Positions 34,800-47,572 of a stretch of DNA of 64,000 bases are shown in pieces. Under the pieces are notes generated by a model. The model saw nothing but the letters and a program-made list of their open reading frames with translations. It was not told where the DNA came from and searched no databases. The stretch lies in assembly GCA_000827325.1 (NCBI GenBank), contig KN832871.1, positions 1,798,001 to 1,862,000 on the forward strand. Direction: 5' to 3'. The position numbers and the translations under genes were made by a program. The DNA is from Oidiodendron maius Zn. Taxonomy: Eukaryota; Ascomycota; Leotiomycetes; Myxotrichaceae. Within the stretch, counting starts at the first letter, position 1. Each line of letters begins with the position of its first letter.

Positions 34800-35078
34800 G
34801 TTGATCTAGTATATGAGCTCTCACCTTGTGCTTTTCCTGTTAATACAGCACCTAGCGAAAGTGGTTGAGACGGATTATGGGTGTGATGAGCTCAAGCAGG
34901 CGCAGGAAGGCTGCTTATTTATCGCATGGTAGGAGGGGGCGAGAAATTTCATCATTGGCGTCGTTTACCCCACCACGGATTTTTTTCCTTTCGAACAGTT
35001 CGCAACAACTGCTCTATCTACCTTACGTCTAATCCCTATTGCTCGAGCACGCGTCCGCACGCAATAATCACGACCAAA
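34800..35078. promoter_or_regulatory. Shared LSG1/LTV1 promoter region
   Basis: 279 bases between two ribosome-biogenesis genes transcribed away from each other. GATGAGCT at 34885-34892 resembles the core of the PAC element, and GAGAAATTTC near 34941-34950 resembles the RRPE element; both mark ribosome-biogenesis promoters in yeast. The match is by eye. Confidence 0.5.
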
Positions 35079-36320
35079 ATGCCGCGAAAGCAATGGATTG
35101 ATAAGAGGACTGCGACGCATTTCACACTCGTTCATCGTCCTCAAAATGATCCTCTAATCCACGATGCATCAGCATCATCCATGGTCCTGAACCCGACACC
35201 ACTACCGAACTCGAATAAAGTAAAGAAGCTGGGCGATTTAGCATCTGAATTAGGATCAGATGTAGAAAAGATTAGAGACAATGAAGGAGAAGCTGCAAAT
35301 TATGGGATCTATTACGATGACAGCGAATATGACTACATGCAGCACATGAGGGACCTAGGATCTGGTTCTGGGGACGCATTCTTTATTGAGGCAACAGGAC
35401 CGAAAACCAAAGGGAAAGCAGCTGCGAGGCCAACATTGGAAGACGCACTAAAGGGCGCAAGTTTAGAAGATCGAGCTGAAGCACTGCTAGACGACGACAT
35501 ACTGCCAGCCAAAAACTTGCGCCGTGCGACATACCAGGCTCAACAAGACGTCCCAGATGCCCTTGCAGGCTTTCAACCAGATATGGATCCTAGGCTGCGA
35601 GAAGTACTCGAGGCTCTGGAGGATGAGGCGTATGTTGATGACGATGATGAGATCTTCGAGGAGCTAGCACAGGATGGGGAAGAGGTTAATGAGGATGAGT
35701 TTAAGCAAGGCGCTTGGGAGGAGGACGAAGAGGGATGGGAGTCGGATGACACCGCAAAACCTAACAAAGAGTACAAACTCCCCCTAGCCCCAATTGCTGA
35801 CATTGCGGGTGATGAGCGAGAGGACCATGGAGATGGTGACTGGATGGCAAATTTCAAAAAGTTTCAGAGGGATGAAAAGTCAAAGTCAAGACTGATTGCG
35901 ACGCCACAGTCGGATTTACAATCTTCAATCATGACTACTACTACCAATGGAGGAAGGCGGAAAAAGAGGAAGGGTGCCTTGACAAATCCATCTGCCTACT
36001 CCATGACATCGTCCTCCATGTTTCGAACTGAAGGGCTGACCGACTTAGACGCTCGGTTTGAGAAACTAGAGGAGAGATACAATGAAGATGCAGATTACAC
36101 TGATGACATGGCTTCTGTCTCTGCTGCATCATCAACTGCCTCAAGTGTACAGGGCCCTTTAAGAGGCGATTTTGAGAGCATTATGGATGATTTCCTAGGC
36201 AGCTATTCGAGGAGTGGCAAGAAGCATGTCAAGAAAGGCAAATATCAGAGCGGAATGGAACAGCTTGACGAAGTTAGAAACGGACTAGGTCCTGCTCGAC
36301 TTCGACCACAAAGAGCATGA
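35079..36320 (+). CDS. LTV1: Ribosome biogenesis factor Ltv1
   Basis: Late 40S assembly factor, needed for nuclear export of pre-40S and Rps3 placement. Single exon, 413 residues from ATG 35079 ([20 protein letters not shown], the conserved Ltv1 opening). Typical features: [20 protein letters not shown] near residue 80-100, long acidic stretches ([20 protein letters not shown]), [20 protein letters not shown], and the C-terminal [12 protein letters not shown]. The frame is open 51 codons upstream, but that part lacks family features and includes the leader. Length is close to the family's. Confidence 0.95.
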   Translation: MPRKQWIDKRTATHFTLVHRPQNDPLIHDASASSMVLNPTPLPNSNKVKKLGDLASELGSDVEKIRDNEGEAANYGIYYDDSEYDYMQHMRDLGSGSGDAFFIEATGPKTKGKAAARPTLEDALKGASLEDRAEALLDDDILPAKNLRRATYQAQQDVPDALAGFQPDMDPRLREVLEALEDEAYVDDDDEIFEELAQDGEEVNEDEFKQGAWEEDEEGWESDDTAKPNKEYKLPLAPIADIAGDEREDHGDGDWMANFKKFQRDEKSKSRLIATPQSDLQSSIMTTTTNGGRRKKRKGALTNPSAYSMTSSSMFRTEGLTDLDARFEKLEERYNEDADYTDDMASVSAASSTASSVQGPLRGDFESIMDDFLGSYSRSGKKHVKKGKYQSGMEQLDEVRNGLGPARLRPQRA

Positions 36321-36822
36321 CGGTACTGAGAAGAAACTCAATGCTAAATCGATCTCCAGGCGTTTAAGGGCATTAACTTTGGCGTATTGGTTGGAGTCTA
36401 CTTTAGATACCTCGAGAGTTGCCCGGGATCTTATCCGGCACGATTAAACATACGCATGACAGGAGTAAAATATCGTGGTACCGTCCCGTTGGTAGCAATC
36501 ATATATAATATAAGGGAAATGTCCTTTATTTTGCTTCAGCACCAGGTTCTGCCAGTTGACTAGTTACTGTGGGAGGAAGCAAGAAGGCCATTAAAGAAAC
36601 ATATTCTGCCTGCCAGATAAGGCGGTCAATTGTGGCAGAATAAATAATCGCCAGAACCAGCCTAAGCCGAACCTCTTCTAAGAGGCGGGCGGCGACAACA
36701 ATAAGGTATGGAAGGAAACAAGCAACAGAGGCACGGCACCTTCTTCAACATAACGAACGAAACCCCAGCCTGTGCCTCTCTTCTCTCTAGAGGCCGCTTC
36801 CTCATGATCAGCGGCAAAATCG
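36321..36822. other. Gap between LTV1 and SAC3
   Basis: 3' region of LTV1 and upstream region of SAC3. Minus-strand frames (36662-37352) overlap the SAC3 first exons and look like shadows. Nothing else seen. Confidence 0.35.
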
Positions 36823-39800
36823 ATGCTGCTCCGGAGTAGTAATACTCGCGGTGTGCGAGCCCAGTCGCAAAATCGTGCACGAGCATCAAGAGGACGCGGC
36901 GGGACGAGTCGAGGAGCTTCAAACTCCCAAAGTAAGTCCATACACATTCTTTCCCTATCACTGTGAGCAAAATATAGCTGCGGGACAGTTCCAGCACGCA
37001 TCGTGGGAATAACTACCATGTCATATGCTTGAGCCCCCCAAATATCAAAATACAACCTAACTTCCTGACTCCAGGCACGACAGTAGACGAAAATTCGCCG
37101 AACGCGTTTGAAAAGGATCGACTCGAGAATGCCGCCGTGCGAGAGCAGCGCGGCGGCCAGAATCGAGGAATGACCAATGGCAGAGCCAGCGGGGGAGGCG
37201 CTCTGAGTTTGCATAGCAACAATCAAGTACGATTCACAGATAATCCAGCCGTCGCCAGTAAAGAATCTCCGTCCAGCAAACAACTTGCCCCTTCGCCTTC
37301 TCAATTTGGCGCACCAGCTACAACACCTTTTAATCCATTCGCTCCAACACAAAAAAGCGATCTACCAGTAAATACTTTCGGTACACCGCCAGCGCCTCAC
37401 AAGCCTTTCGGAGCCCCTTCTCAACCGGCAACAGCCATGTTTGGCACGGCACAAGGAGGTGTTCCCGAAAGGCAGTCTACAAATGGGGTGCAAAAGACAT
37501 CTTTGGGCGGCGTCTTCGGCGCTCCGTCAGCGCCCTTCTCAAACAATTCACTCGGTGGAGCTTTATCAAATGGCATACAAGGCAGCTCAAGCAATCTACA
37601 TACATTCTCAACTGATTCCAGTCCCAAATCATTTGGCGGGCCATCTACATCTTCGTTTTCCAATAGCGCCGCCTCATCTTCCCACACTGCGCCAAAGCAA
37701 GGCGGGTTGTCAGGCACGCCGGCTCCGAATTTTGGTACGTTCGGTGTCTCTGCGTCCAGCTCCAAGTCAAATGGATTCATCTCGAATGCGACAAGTCCGA
37801 CTCCCTCGTTGGTTGTAGGGCATACTTCTAGTAGCGCTTTAGCCGAGAAGATGGATAAGTTGCTACAAAAAGAAGGAATTACTCAACCACTCTGGCCTAC
37901 TTCAAGTCCTGGCGACCCCAAGCAGAAGGCTGCTGTGGAATCATTTTGGCAAACGTCAAAGGTGTACCGAACCAAAGTTCGCACTTCGCTCATTCGAGCA
38001 GGTTTGCTTGATGACCCAGACAAGCCCAAGAAGCTCAGTGAGGCCATTGATTTCAAAGGGACATGTGAAGACATGTGTCCCGAATTTGAGAAAGTTACAA
38101 GAATTATGGAGCACGACGTTCAAGGGCCCGAAAAGGAGATTGCACCGGATGGATCCCTATGGCCCGCGCCCCAGAAGATGGTCAAGGCTTTAGCAAGATC
38201 GGCCGCCGGACAAGATGCTCCATTGCCAATGGATGTAAGGTCACCAGCAGCTCTCCGCCGGACTCTGAACTATCTTATGGAAACAGTCCTTGGAGACGAC
38301 GCAAATTTGCCTTCAGTACACGGATTTCTCTGGGATCGAACTCGAGCAATCCGCCGAGATTTCGTCTTTCAGTCTTCAATGAATGCGTCGGAACTTGGGG
38401 ATCAGGTGTACTGTCTTGAACGCATAACCAGGTTCCACGTTATCGCACTGCATCAGATGTCAAACGGTGATGTCGTGGCCGAAGATTTTTCTGAACAACA
38501 GGAGGTAGAGCAGCTAGGGAAAGCACTGCTCTCACTGGTACATGCGTACGAAGATTGTAACGCTCAGGGTATCGTCTGCGAAAATGAGGCCGAATTTAGG
38601 GCTTACTATGTCTTGTTTAACAGCCATAATACTGGAATATTAGAGACTGTCCAAGATTGGGGGTGGAAGTTTTGGGGCAAGTCTGACGAAGTCAGAATCG
38701 CCGTTGGTCTCGTTGAAGCATTGCAGAACATATGGGATACACTGGGTCCTCTGAAACCTCTGTCAGCCACGGATATCTCTCAGAACGCGTTCTCGCGCTT
38801 CTTTTCCATCGTGGAAGATAAGCAGGTTTCATACACGATGGCATGCTTTGCCGAAATACATTTCAACAATGTTCGAAAATCTGCGTTGAAAACAATTCTC
38901 GCTTCCTACCGCAAGCAGCGGGATCAGACGAAGGACTGGACACTTGCAAAGCTAAATACCTATCTGTGGTTTGATGATGAAGAGGACATCATTTCATTTG
39001 GGGAAGCATATGGAGCACAGTTTGATGAGACTGATGGGGAAGTCTACTTATCATTTGAGTCAGGCGATACAGTAACCGATCCTTTTCCACCATTAAAGCA
39101 GCAATATTCAAATGCTCTGGTTGAACGAAAGCGGGGGAATAACTCGCTCTCAGCTGTAATCGACAAAACGGCGTTCGAGCAGGATGATTCTGAAAGGCTT
39201 GTTAGTTTTGGTGACAAATTAAACAAGCAAAACCGGCAGCCGGATAAGGAACCGACGCTATTTGTGAAGGATGATACCTTTGCAAATGGCATAAACGCTG
39301 AAATCTCTGTTGTAGAGTCGACGTCCCGCAACAAAAATGAGCACGATGGCAATAAAGACGCTCTAGCACTCATACAAGATTCTCATGCCAAATCGCCCGT
39401 GGAGCAGACCGCATCCCCGACACCTGTATCTTCGTCCCTCTTTGATCGTGTCGCTACCCCTCCAAAGCATGTTGGATCCAATTTCTTCTCGCAAAGCGCG
39501 GACAAGTCATCATTTAGGCAACCTCAATTCGCTGAGCCCCTAGCTCCTCTGGCCGCAAAACCTACGAACGACACGCTTCTTCCCGTTCCCAAGTCGACAA
39601 GTGCTTCTCCAAGTAGTGGCACCACTGACGCTCCCTCAAAGCTATTTTCTTTTCTCACACCTCAGGCACCATCCCTCCCATCTGTCGAGCCTCCTCAGAA
39701 GTCTATATTCCAAGGGTCGTATAGTACTACTAGCATTCCTACTCCAGTTGCAGCAGCGGCCCCACAGTTCTCGTTTGGAAACAATGGATTCTCCGCCTCT

Positions 39801-41198
39801 AGTGATATACCAAGTGCCACTGCCGCTTCACCTAGTTTTGTGACCTTCGGTAGTCCTGCCAAAGAGGATATCATTCCACCACGGAACAAGACGAGTCAGC
39901 CATCGTTTCCAAGCACAACTCCCAACTCAGGGCAAGGTGCTCTAGTGTCTTTCCAGCCGCCCTCACGATCAAGCCAAATACAAGCCGAAACGACTGAACC
40001 CACCTCAATGTCACTAGCATCATCTCCGATTCCCGACCTTGGTCCACAAATTATTCAGACGTCAGATATATCAAGTCTCAAGCAGCCGAATTTTGTAGAT
40101 CGAAAAGAGAAACTTTCAAAGTTCAGCAATTGGTTTGCTACTGGTGACCATGGCCTTATTGACCACTTTACTGCTTTCACTGTTGAGCAGATTGTTAAAA
40201 CTGCAACGAAAATATTTATGGATGAAGAGGCAAAACGAATCGCTAGAGAGGCAGACGTATTGGCCAGAGAAGAAGCAGATAAATTCAGATATCGATCTCT
40301 AGCCTCGAGATATGGGCGTCTATGGAGGGAGGCAGCACATCGGAAGTGGCTAAGGCGGAGAGGAAGGGAGGCGCGAAAAGCTCGACAAGAAATGGCAGAA
40401 AGCCTCCGAGCCTCAAAGACTGCACAATCAGCAAACATAGTCCAGGATTTCAAATCATCCACCATTAACAGACGAAATAGCCTGGCAAGTATACTGGATG
40501 CAACAGGGGTGTTGAGTGGAGTCCATGACACTACGGCGCAAATCCGGGCGATTGTACAAGATGAGATAAAGAAATCGGGCGACCTTGTTCGACGAAAGTC
40601 TGAGCGATCCAACCACAGTCCAAGTTCTAGTACAAGCAGGACAAGACGCGGTAACTCCGTCAACCCTCTTCGTAGGTCTCTTATGTCCGATCCCTCCTAT
40701 CTTAATGGCGGCTCCAGAATACACCTCATGTCTCGCTATGGCGCGGAGGACGAAGAACGTCGTCAAGTCAGCGGCGTTCAGACAGATTACTTCCGACTAA
40801 AAGCTAGAGGGATTACGACTTTGCCAAACGGAACCCCTCTTGCAAGCTCTGTGGCAAATGCCACGTTGCGCAAGAAGCATTCATTCGACAACAGCAGGCC
40901 TATGACGCCCGAGGTACCGAAGCAATCGACTATTCCGAGAAGTGCTCCCGCAACTAATAGACACGATTCTGGCACCAGAATTGTTATTGATCGCGAAGAG
41001 GATTTACGAGTGCTAAAGAATAGAGCAAGAGCGGTGATTGCTGGTGAGCAATGGCCTCAATCAAAAGAGCGAAAACGGTCTCTTGATGATGTCGACGATG
41101 AAGAGCTTTTTGCACGAGCAAAGAGGATTAGGGAGCAGATGGATGAAGGTGTGAAATGGTTTAGAAGCGAAATTGAGAGAAGCAGGAGTATATCGTGA
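36823..41198 (+). CDS. SAC3: mRNA export factor Sac3/GANP-like (TREX-2 scaffold)
   Basis: Scaffold of the TREX-2 complex linking transcription to nuclear-pore mRNA export. Model: exons 36823-36931 and 37075-41198, 1410 residues. The first exon encodes a basic RG/Ser-rich start (RARASRGRGGTSRG). The intron (143 bases) has GTAAGT and a CTGAC branch and keeps phase (S|TTVDENSPNAFEKDRLE). An FG-rich N-terminal part (FGAP, FGTP, FGTA repeats) is like nucleoporin-binding segments. The Sac3/GANP domain starts near residue 362 (FKGTCEDMCPEFEKVTRIME), and continues through LRRTLNYLMETVLGD. More Phe/Ser/Pro-rich sequence follows, then a helical CID-like segment (AKRIAREADVLAREEADKFR) near residue 1100. 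The 5' exon is less certain than the rest; an in-frame ATG at 37170 is the fallback start. Confidence 0.92.
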
Positions 41199-41744
41199 CG
41201 GAGCCGGAAATATGTAGTAACATTAAGTATGCGCATGGGGAAGTCTCGTGTGTTTTGAAGATACGATCATATAGGAGTTGCTGGGCATGATGAGCATTTT
41301 CAGAGAGTTTGGGTTTGGTGGAATTTGTATAGTGAGACAGATACCCTCGAGTATTATGAGAAGCGATGGCTCCAAGGAATGGAGACTCATGAAATGACGA
41401 AAATCTTTAATTCAGCTTCTATACATTTGCGCAGCCGATTACTTACCTGCCTTCCTACATAGTAGAAGCATCGGCCTTCCCAACAAATCGAGTCTTCTTG
41501 TGGTCTAGTGGGTCTTGAGAATCCAGAGAGGGTTGCATCACATGATATATACGCTAGCCCCGAACCGTCTAGCTCCCGCTCACCTCCACCTTGGGTGATC
41601 TCTTGTGCGAAGTAAAAAATTAACGAGCTCAGATTCAAGCAAAATAATTTTCGGCCCTCCCGCTGCACCAACATACAACATCCAACCCTGAACTGTGGGA
41701 GGCAATACTTAGACTACGCAAGTTGCCAATCACCCAAATTCAGG
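41199..41744. other. Gap between SAC3 and CBF5
   Basis: 3' end of SAC3 and upstream region of CBF5. A minus-strand frame (41387-41674) has no feature. Nothing else seen. Confidence 0.35.
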
Positions 41745-43334
41745 ATGGCTCTCGTCCCGGTAAAAGGCGAAGCGGATTATAGTATCAAGCCTGAAGCTGT
41801 AACCCCAGCCCTCGACACCAGCGAATGGCCACTGCTACTGAAGAACTATAGCAAATGTACGAAGCGTCTGTATCAGCTTCATTGGGATTAACTAACATCG
41901 TCTCCAGTACTTGTTAGGACCGGGCATTTCACTCCAATTCCTAATGGCTGCGCTCCACTTAAACGCGATTTGAAGTCATACATCAGTTCGGGGGTCATAA
42001 ACCTGGACAAGCCTTCTAACCCTTCGAGCCACGAGGTAGTTGCTTGGGTAAAGCGTATTTTGAGGTCATTTATGTTGCATCTCCCCAAACTGCCGCCTGC
42101 TAATCCGATCACAGAGCTGAGAAGACTGGTCACAGCGGTACCCTGGACCCAAAAGTGACGGGATGCTTGATCGTCTGCATTGACCGTGCTACGAGACTTG
42201 TGAAGTCGCAACAGGGAGCTGGAAAAGAATATGTTTGCGTTATTCGATTGCACGATAAGATCCCGGGTGGCGAAGCACAGTTCGCACGAGCCCTCGAGAC
42301 TCTGACTGGTGCTCTATTCCAACGACCCCCTCTCATCTCGGCCGTGAAGAGACAATTGCGTATCCGAACAATCCATGAGAGCAAGTTATACGAGTTTGAC
42401 AATGAGAGACATCTGGGCGTTTTTTGGGTCAGCTGTGAAGCTGGTACTTACATTCGTACCCTTTGCGTTCATCTCGGATTGCTACTAGGCGTCGGCGCCC
42501 ATATGCAGGAACTTCGCCGTGTTCGAAGCGGTGCTATGGATGAGCAGCAGAATATGGTGACTCTCCACGACGTTCTGGATGCGCAGTGGATGCAAGACAA
42601 TACCAGGGATGAGTCGTATCTGAGAAAGGTGATCTCTCCGTTGGAGACTCTCCTTACAACGTACAAAAGGATTGTAGTTAAGGACAGCGCTGTCAATGCA
42701 GTGTGTTACGGCGCCAAGTTAATGATTCCCGGCCTGCTTAGATATGGTAAGTAGTATTCCCCTCTTTTAGCCACTCGTGCGCTGACTCCCTCCTTTAGAA
42801 GCCGGCATCGAAGTGCATGAGGAGGTGGTGCTTATGACCACTAAAGGCGAGGCCATCGCACTGGGTATTGCACAGATGTCAACCGTTGAGCTATCCACCT
42901 GCGACCACGGAGTCGTGGCCAAGGTTAAGCGCTGTATCATGGAGCGTGACCTTTACCCTCGGAGATGGGGCCTTGGCCCAGTAGCCTTAGAAAAGAAGAA
43001 GCTGAAGGCAGATGGCAAGCTGGACAAATATGGCCGACCAAACGATGCTACTCCGGCTCAGTGGAACAACGAATATAAAGACTTCAACGCGCCGCTTGAG
43101 GACCAAAGTTCCTCTGCACAGGCAGCCACCCCCGCAGGTGCCACTATTGAGGCTGCTGACGTCTCAACGATCGGTAACGGCACTGTCGCGGAAGACTCTA
43201 GCAAGAAGCGCAAACGTCATGAGGGTGAAACGGCAGAAGAAAAAGCGGAGCGGAAGCGAAAGAAGAAAGAGAAGAAAGAGAAGAAGGCAAAGAAGGAAGG
43301 CAAGATTGTCGAGGCAAGCGACGACAGCGAATAG
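41745..43334 (+). CDS. CBF5: H/ACA snoRNP pseudouridine synthase Cbf5 (dyskerin)
   Basis: Catalytic subunit of H/ACA snoRNPs, which pseudouridylate rRNA and snRNA and stabilise H/ACA RNAs. Model: exons 41745-41856, 41908-42064, 42115-42746 and 42799-43334, 478 residues. Dyskerin N-terminal extension ([20 protein letters not shown]), then TruB domain: [31 protein letters not shown] with catalytic Asp near residue 100, and [21 protein letters not shown] domain follows ([19 protein letters not shown]). The tail is Lys/Glu-rich ([16 protein letters not shown]), as in yeast. The second intron acceptor (42114) was chosen because it alone gives RAEKTGHSG in frame; its branch is TGCTAAT. Confidence 0.95.
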
Positions 43335-45851
43335 TAGTCATCCGATTTACGTGTGAATATTTTCTTTCCAGGCTTAACCCTGGGATTTGGTATCATTTTC
43401 CTGGCGTTCTTGTTGTACCATACTCGCAGGATATGGCAAAAAGGAGTTCTAGGCTGGCTATTTCGTGCTTCTACAACAATATAAACTTCTATATCATTTT
43501 CCTCTGATCCAGATACGCAATAACTACTGAGAAACGAATCCATAACGCGTCAGCGTGAGCAAACAGATCCAAAGGACGTAATTCATCTAAAATAAATCAT
43601 GAACAGTTCAAGCAGTATATATAACGCGTTCTTCCTCGTAAAACGTTATCTTCATTCAAATAGTCGATTCCTTTCAGACTTTTGGCTAACGTCAGCTCCG
43701 TCTCACCTTATGAGCACCACGATCGAGACTTGAGAAAGCACGATTGCCCAAGACGACTGCATGCGAAAAGCAAAGCCGCATTGGCATTTCGACACCACAC
43801 TATAGCAGTTCCACGATCATTAAAAGACACCTGGCTCGTCTAGAATCGTACCGTGCCGACCATAGCTAACGTGCTACCAGTTTTTCATGGCATGCTCCGG
43901 ACCTAGAACAAGTTATCCTTCGTAAGCTCTGTTCTTACACGCGCTGACGCATACCGCGCAACGAACACGGACACAGCTCGCAGATGCGGAGCAGTTGCTG
44001 CAAATAGCTGATGCCGAGTCTAAGGAACCAAGTGCCGCGGGGAAGTGAACCCCCTGCACCGGCCAGTTACCTGTCTTCCCACCTTCCGCTAGATGATATT
44101 GTGTGCGCTAGGTACGACAGTATCCCACTTCCCTTAGCACAGCACAGGGCCACGGGACGCACGGAGGAACTCCAGGTAGCTAGCTATAGGTAAGAAATAG
44201 CCGCCGCCTTCAAGGCAACTGGTGTGCTGCCTTCTCTAGCATGCATCGAGAGAAGGCATGCGAATCTCCCAGGTAGTGAACTGCATGAGCCACGCAGTCA
44301 CCAGTCTCTGTTATTGTTGCACCGCCACTGTGGAATGAATGCCGATAATCAATGGGACTTCGAGATCGGCTGGCTCGAATGGCAGTCGAGGCCACGGTAG
44401 CACGAGCGGTACCACACAGTTAGTTTGCAACTCACGGTCACCAACAGTTTCCCACCGGCATTTGAGCTCGTCATGGAAGAAGCCGTGGGAGGGCCTTCGT
44501 TTGGGCCGCATCAAACCAACAATCCACCACACGCACCATGGCGGTCGTATTGCACAGTACGGATACGCATGCAGGGAAGTGCGGTTCGGGCTCGGCACCA
44601 ACATCTGCAAACTCATCCTGGCCAGCATCGAGACTTTGTCCAGTAAATGACCCTCCCCCCAACGGCTCCGGAGCGGCGACCTTGTTCGTGCAACCCCAAC
44701 ACATGCACTGCCGGACCGATACAGCATGCAAATTGAACTGTGGGCCTGTCATAACAGTCTCGAGGGCCTCGAGCGGGTTTGTCTTGGCCTTGTGAACTCA
44801 TCTCTAAGCGCCCTCATAGATGACGGGAGACGCCGCAGTCCTGCAGTACGACGCGTGTATGCGGTATCTGGCGCCGGTTGTGCCTCCAGACGCATGCTTG
44901 CGGGCCATCTGAGTCTCGCAGACATGGAGAGGTATTTACCCACAGACTTGTCTGCAGTCACAATCACCACCGCCCCCCGGCCGCAGCTGCCGATCTGGCC
45001 CCGGCCGCCTCGATTAATTTAATCGCGCGTTCGTCAGGACGAGGACTCAGGGCATTGGTTGATGGGCCTCCAGCTGAGGGTGTGAGCACCGTCTAACGAC
45101 CAGGGCTAGGGGTGAACTCCCGCTCCTGGCTGGTCAGTTGTGGGTTTGGGGGCGGCGGTTACTGCTTCCCTCCATTGGCTGCGGTTGTTTACCTTGCATT
45201 GCATCGAGGTCGGCCCCCCATCGACAACACAGGTGCTCTATGCATTGTCAGTCTCTCTAGTTGGGCCATCGAAGCCTGATGGTTACAAGCGACGACAGGC
45301 CATATGCGGACCAAGCGCGATTGAATCATCCCACGTGTTCCTATTGGGTATATGTTCTATCAGAGCAGCAGTATATCAGCCGGAGGGGAGCACTCTTGGA
45401 CCCGACAGTCTGGATAACCAGGGACCTGGGCACTATGCAGGACTCACCGAGTCCTCCGTTCCCCAGTCTGTTGGTGGCTTTTGCTCCAGTTTATGTCCAG
45501 GTGTCACCAGCTCAATCAAGGGTGTGTGAGGCGATGCGTCGTAGAGGGTCAACACAGGCAGCCTTACCTACCACCCCCTCTATCTTGTACCTTGGCGGGA
45601 GGCATTTGAATTTCTCACCTCGCCGGTATATGATGTGGCGAGGCCCATCTCCTTCAGTTCCGTGCCACCTTACGTGCTATATTCTTTGCTTGAATCAGTC
45701 CCTGGGTTCATGCTTCATCCACCTCCCTCTGATGACCTCTTAGGCCTGTGACATTCCATGCCTTAGACTGGTCTGGTGGCATACCGTTGATCCCAGATGC
45801 TGTGCGCATTCCCCAGGCATCCACCGCCGCTGCCTCTTGCCACCATTCAAC
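43335..45851. other. Wide gene-free stretch
   Basis: 2.5 kb without a supported gene. Open frames overlap on both strands (44311-44727 minus; 45261-45743 plus) but show no domain, splice partner or start context. Seen here: a perfect odd-centre palindrome CGATTAATTTAATCG at 45011-45025 directly after a GC-rich block (CCCCCCGGCCGC), and G/C-rich runs near 44960-45010. It probably serves as a long upstream region of the gene at 45852. Confidence 0.35.
45011..45025. promoter_or_regulatory. 15-base palindrome with homeodomain-like TAAT cores
   Basis: CGATTAA-T-TTAATCG reads the same on both strands around one central base. It lies about 830 bases upstream of the cysteine-rich protein gene, next to a GC-rich block. 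A dimeric transcription-factor site is possible; no more can be said. Confidence 0.3.
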
Positions 45852-47572
45852 ATGCTCTCAATCAGCTTCGTCCTGTGTCTCGCGTTGTGCACATGGCCAA
45901 CAACACAGGCATTGCAAGTAACACCCAACTCTGCCTGCGCCCAGATCTGCACGGACGATGCCGCTCAGAACGCGTCTAATCCGAACGTGTCTAACACTTC
46001 CGGGTCTGATATCGTCTGTAAAGATAGCGACTATTCGCGCAGTGCAGAGGGGCAAAGATTCGAGGGCTGTATAAACTGTCTTCAAAATAGCACGTTCGTT
46101 GAGTCCGGGGAGAGTGATCAAGCATGGTGGCTTTGTAAGTAACGGGACTCTTGCATCGATTTGGCGGGTAACGGAAATGTTCTGACTCGCGATCAGATAA
46201 TCTACGATTCGCCTTCAATACTTGTCTCTTCGACACTGCCAATGCGACAGATCCAGTTTCCACGTCCTGCTCAACAGATGAAGCATGTGGCTCACTGGCA
46301 GCGCCCCTCGAAGATGGCATGCAGAATCCCTCTAGCATCCAAGAATTCTCTTACTGTTCGGCATACGACAACTCATTTTTGGGAAGCTATTTGTCAAAAT
46401 GCACAGAATGTTTAAGAGAGAGTAACGACCAAGTTTATCTTGCAAATTGTATGTCGATCCAGCTCTCTCCTTAATCCAATCTAACTAAAGCGGCAGTCCT
46501 CGTTGCTCTCCAAGCTGGTTGTGCCCAGCGACCACCGGCGGGTCTCCTGGTCGGTGTGAATAGCACTGTATTTACCAAAAATGCTATCACGATAACCTCT
46601 CCAATGACATCGCCACCCCAACCCGCCACTCCACACAAACCACTATCCAAAGGAGCTATCATAGCCATATCCGTTGTCTGCGGGGTAGCCGGACTTATGA
46701 TTATTGCGCTTGCTTTCATCTGGACTCGCAGACGTATTAATGCACGGCGGTTGAAGAATCTTCAAAGCCCCCTAGACGCACGTTTTGGCGCTCCGAACAT
46801 ATCTGCTCCGTACAGCAATGCTTATGCCTCTCCCGAATCACCACCCCTTGTTAAGCAGGCGATAGCCATGAGTGGCAGTCCTCAGATGGTTAACGCCTCG
46901 CGGCAGGCGTCCTTGAGGCCCGGAGAAGGCAGGGATGAACAAAGCCCAACTTACTCTCTTCCTCTATCCAGCGCGTCAATACCGACCCATCACGCATACT
47001 TACCTCCACAATACACCCCCCGATCCCGAAGCTCACCCTCCCCTAAGTACGGATCCTCGCCACCCTCCTCACAGTTTCTACCGTCTGCACCTTATCCGGC
47101 ACACTCTTTGTCTCCTACAAACACCCCTTCAACGTCGGGCCCGAGGACACCTCCATCAGCACTATCACCTCCACCAGCCATGTCACCCCCACCGATCCCG
47201 TCACCCCCCTCTGTATCATCGCCCCAGGCTCTACTCTCGCTGGCTTCTGCGTCATCGCCTTCAGCAGCACCGCAACCATCCCCTGCGGCCTCAACGCCGT
47301 CCTCAAGCTCAACTTTCTCCTTAGGCCGCATACTCCACCGCTCAAGCAATAGCTCTGCCGAACCATTCCTACCACGCTTTTCGCTCAGCCAACGCTCTTT
47401 CGGCCGTGGCCATACCGGCACCAGACGAGACCCTCGAAGCGCCTTCCAAATCTCCAACCCCGTCATAGAAGGCGGTACTGGTCTTGGCTTGCATGCCCCG
47501 CCTACAAGCAACAACCAAGCGAATAACAGAAGAAGAAGTACCGAAAGTATAGATAGTGACGCATTATGGTAA
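45852..47572 (+). CDS. Cysteine-rich single-pass membrane protein A, proline-rich tail
   Basis: Unrecognised type I surface protein. Model: exons 45852-46134, 46197-46448 and 46497-47572, 536 residues. A signal peptide (SISFVLCLALCTWPTTQA) is followed by an ectodomain of about 190 residues with many cysteines and N-glycosylation sequons. Landmarks: CAQICTDD, FEGCINC, YNLRFAFNTC, YCSAYDNSF, CTECLRE and ANFLVALQAGCAQRPPAG. One membrane helix (GAIIAISVVCGVAGLMIIALAFIW) ends in RRRINARR. The cytosolic tail is long and Pro/Ser-rich (repeated SPPP and SSPS-type words). Ectodomain order and spacing are shared with the protein at 48098-49347, which points to duplication. Fungal proteins of this build are often loosely labelled LPXTG-like, but no sorting signal is present. 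Function unknown. Confidence 0.82.

Noticed and set aside
36678-37352. 224-codon minus-strand frame over the 5' part of SAC3
   Set aside because: It is antisense to SAC3 exons with strong family support, has no domain and low-complexity composition.
44311-44727. 138-codon minus-strand frame in the 43-46 kb gap
   Set aside because: Overlaps open frames on both strands in a G/C-rich area; no motif, splice signals or start context.
45261-45743. 160-codon plus-strand frame before protein A
   Set aside because: No recognisable domain; composition like the surrounding noncoding DNA.
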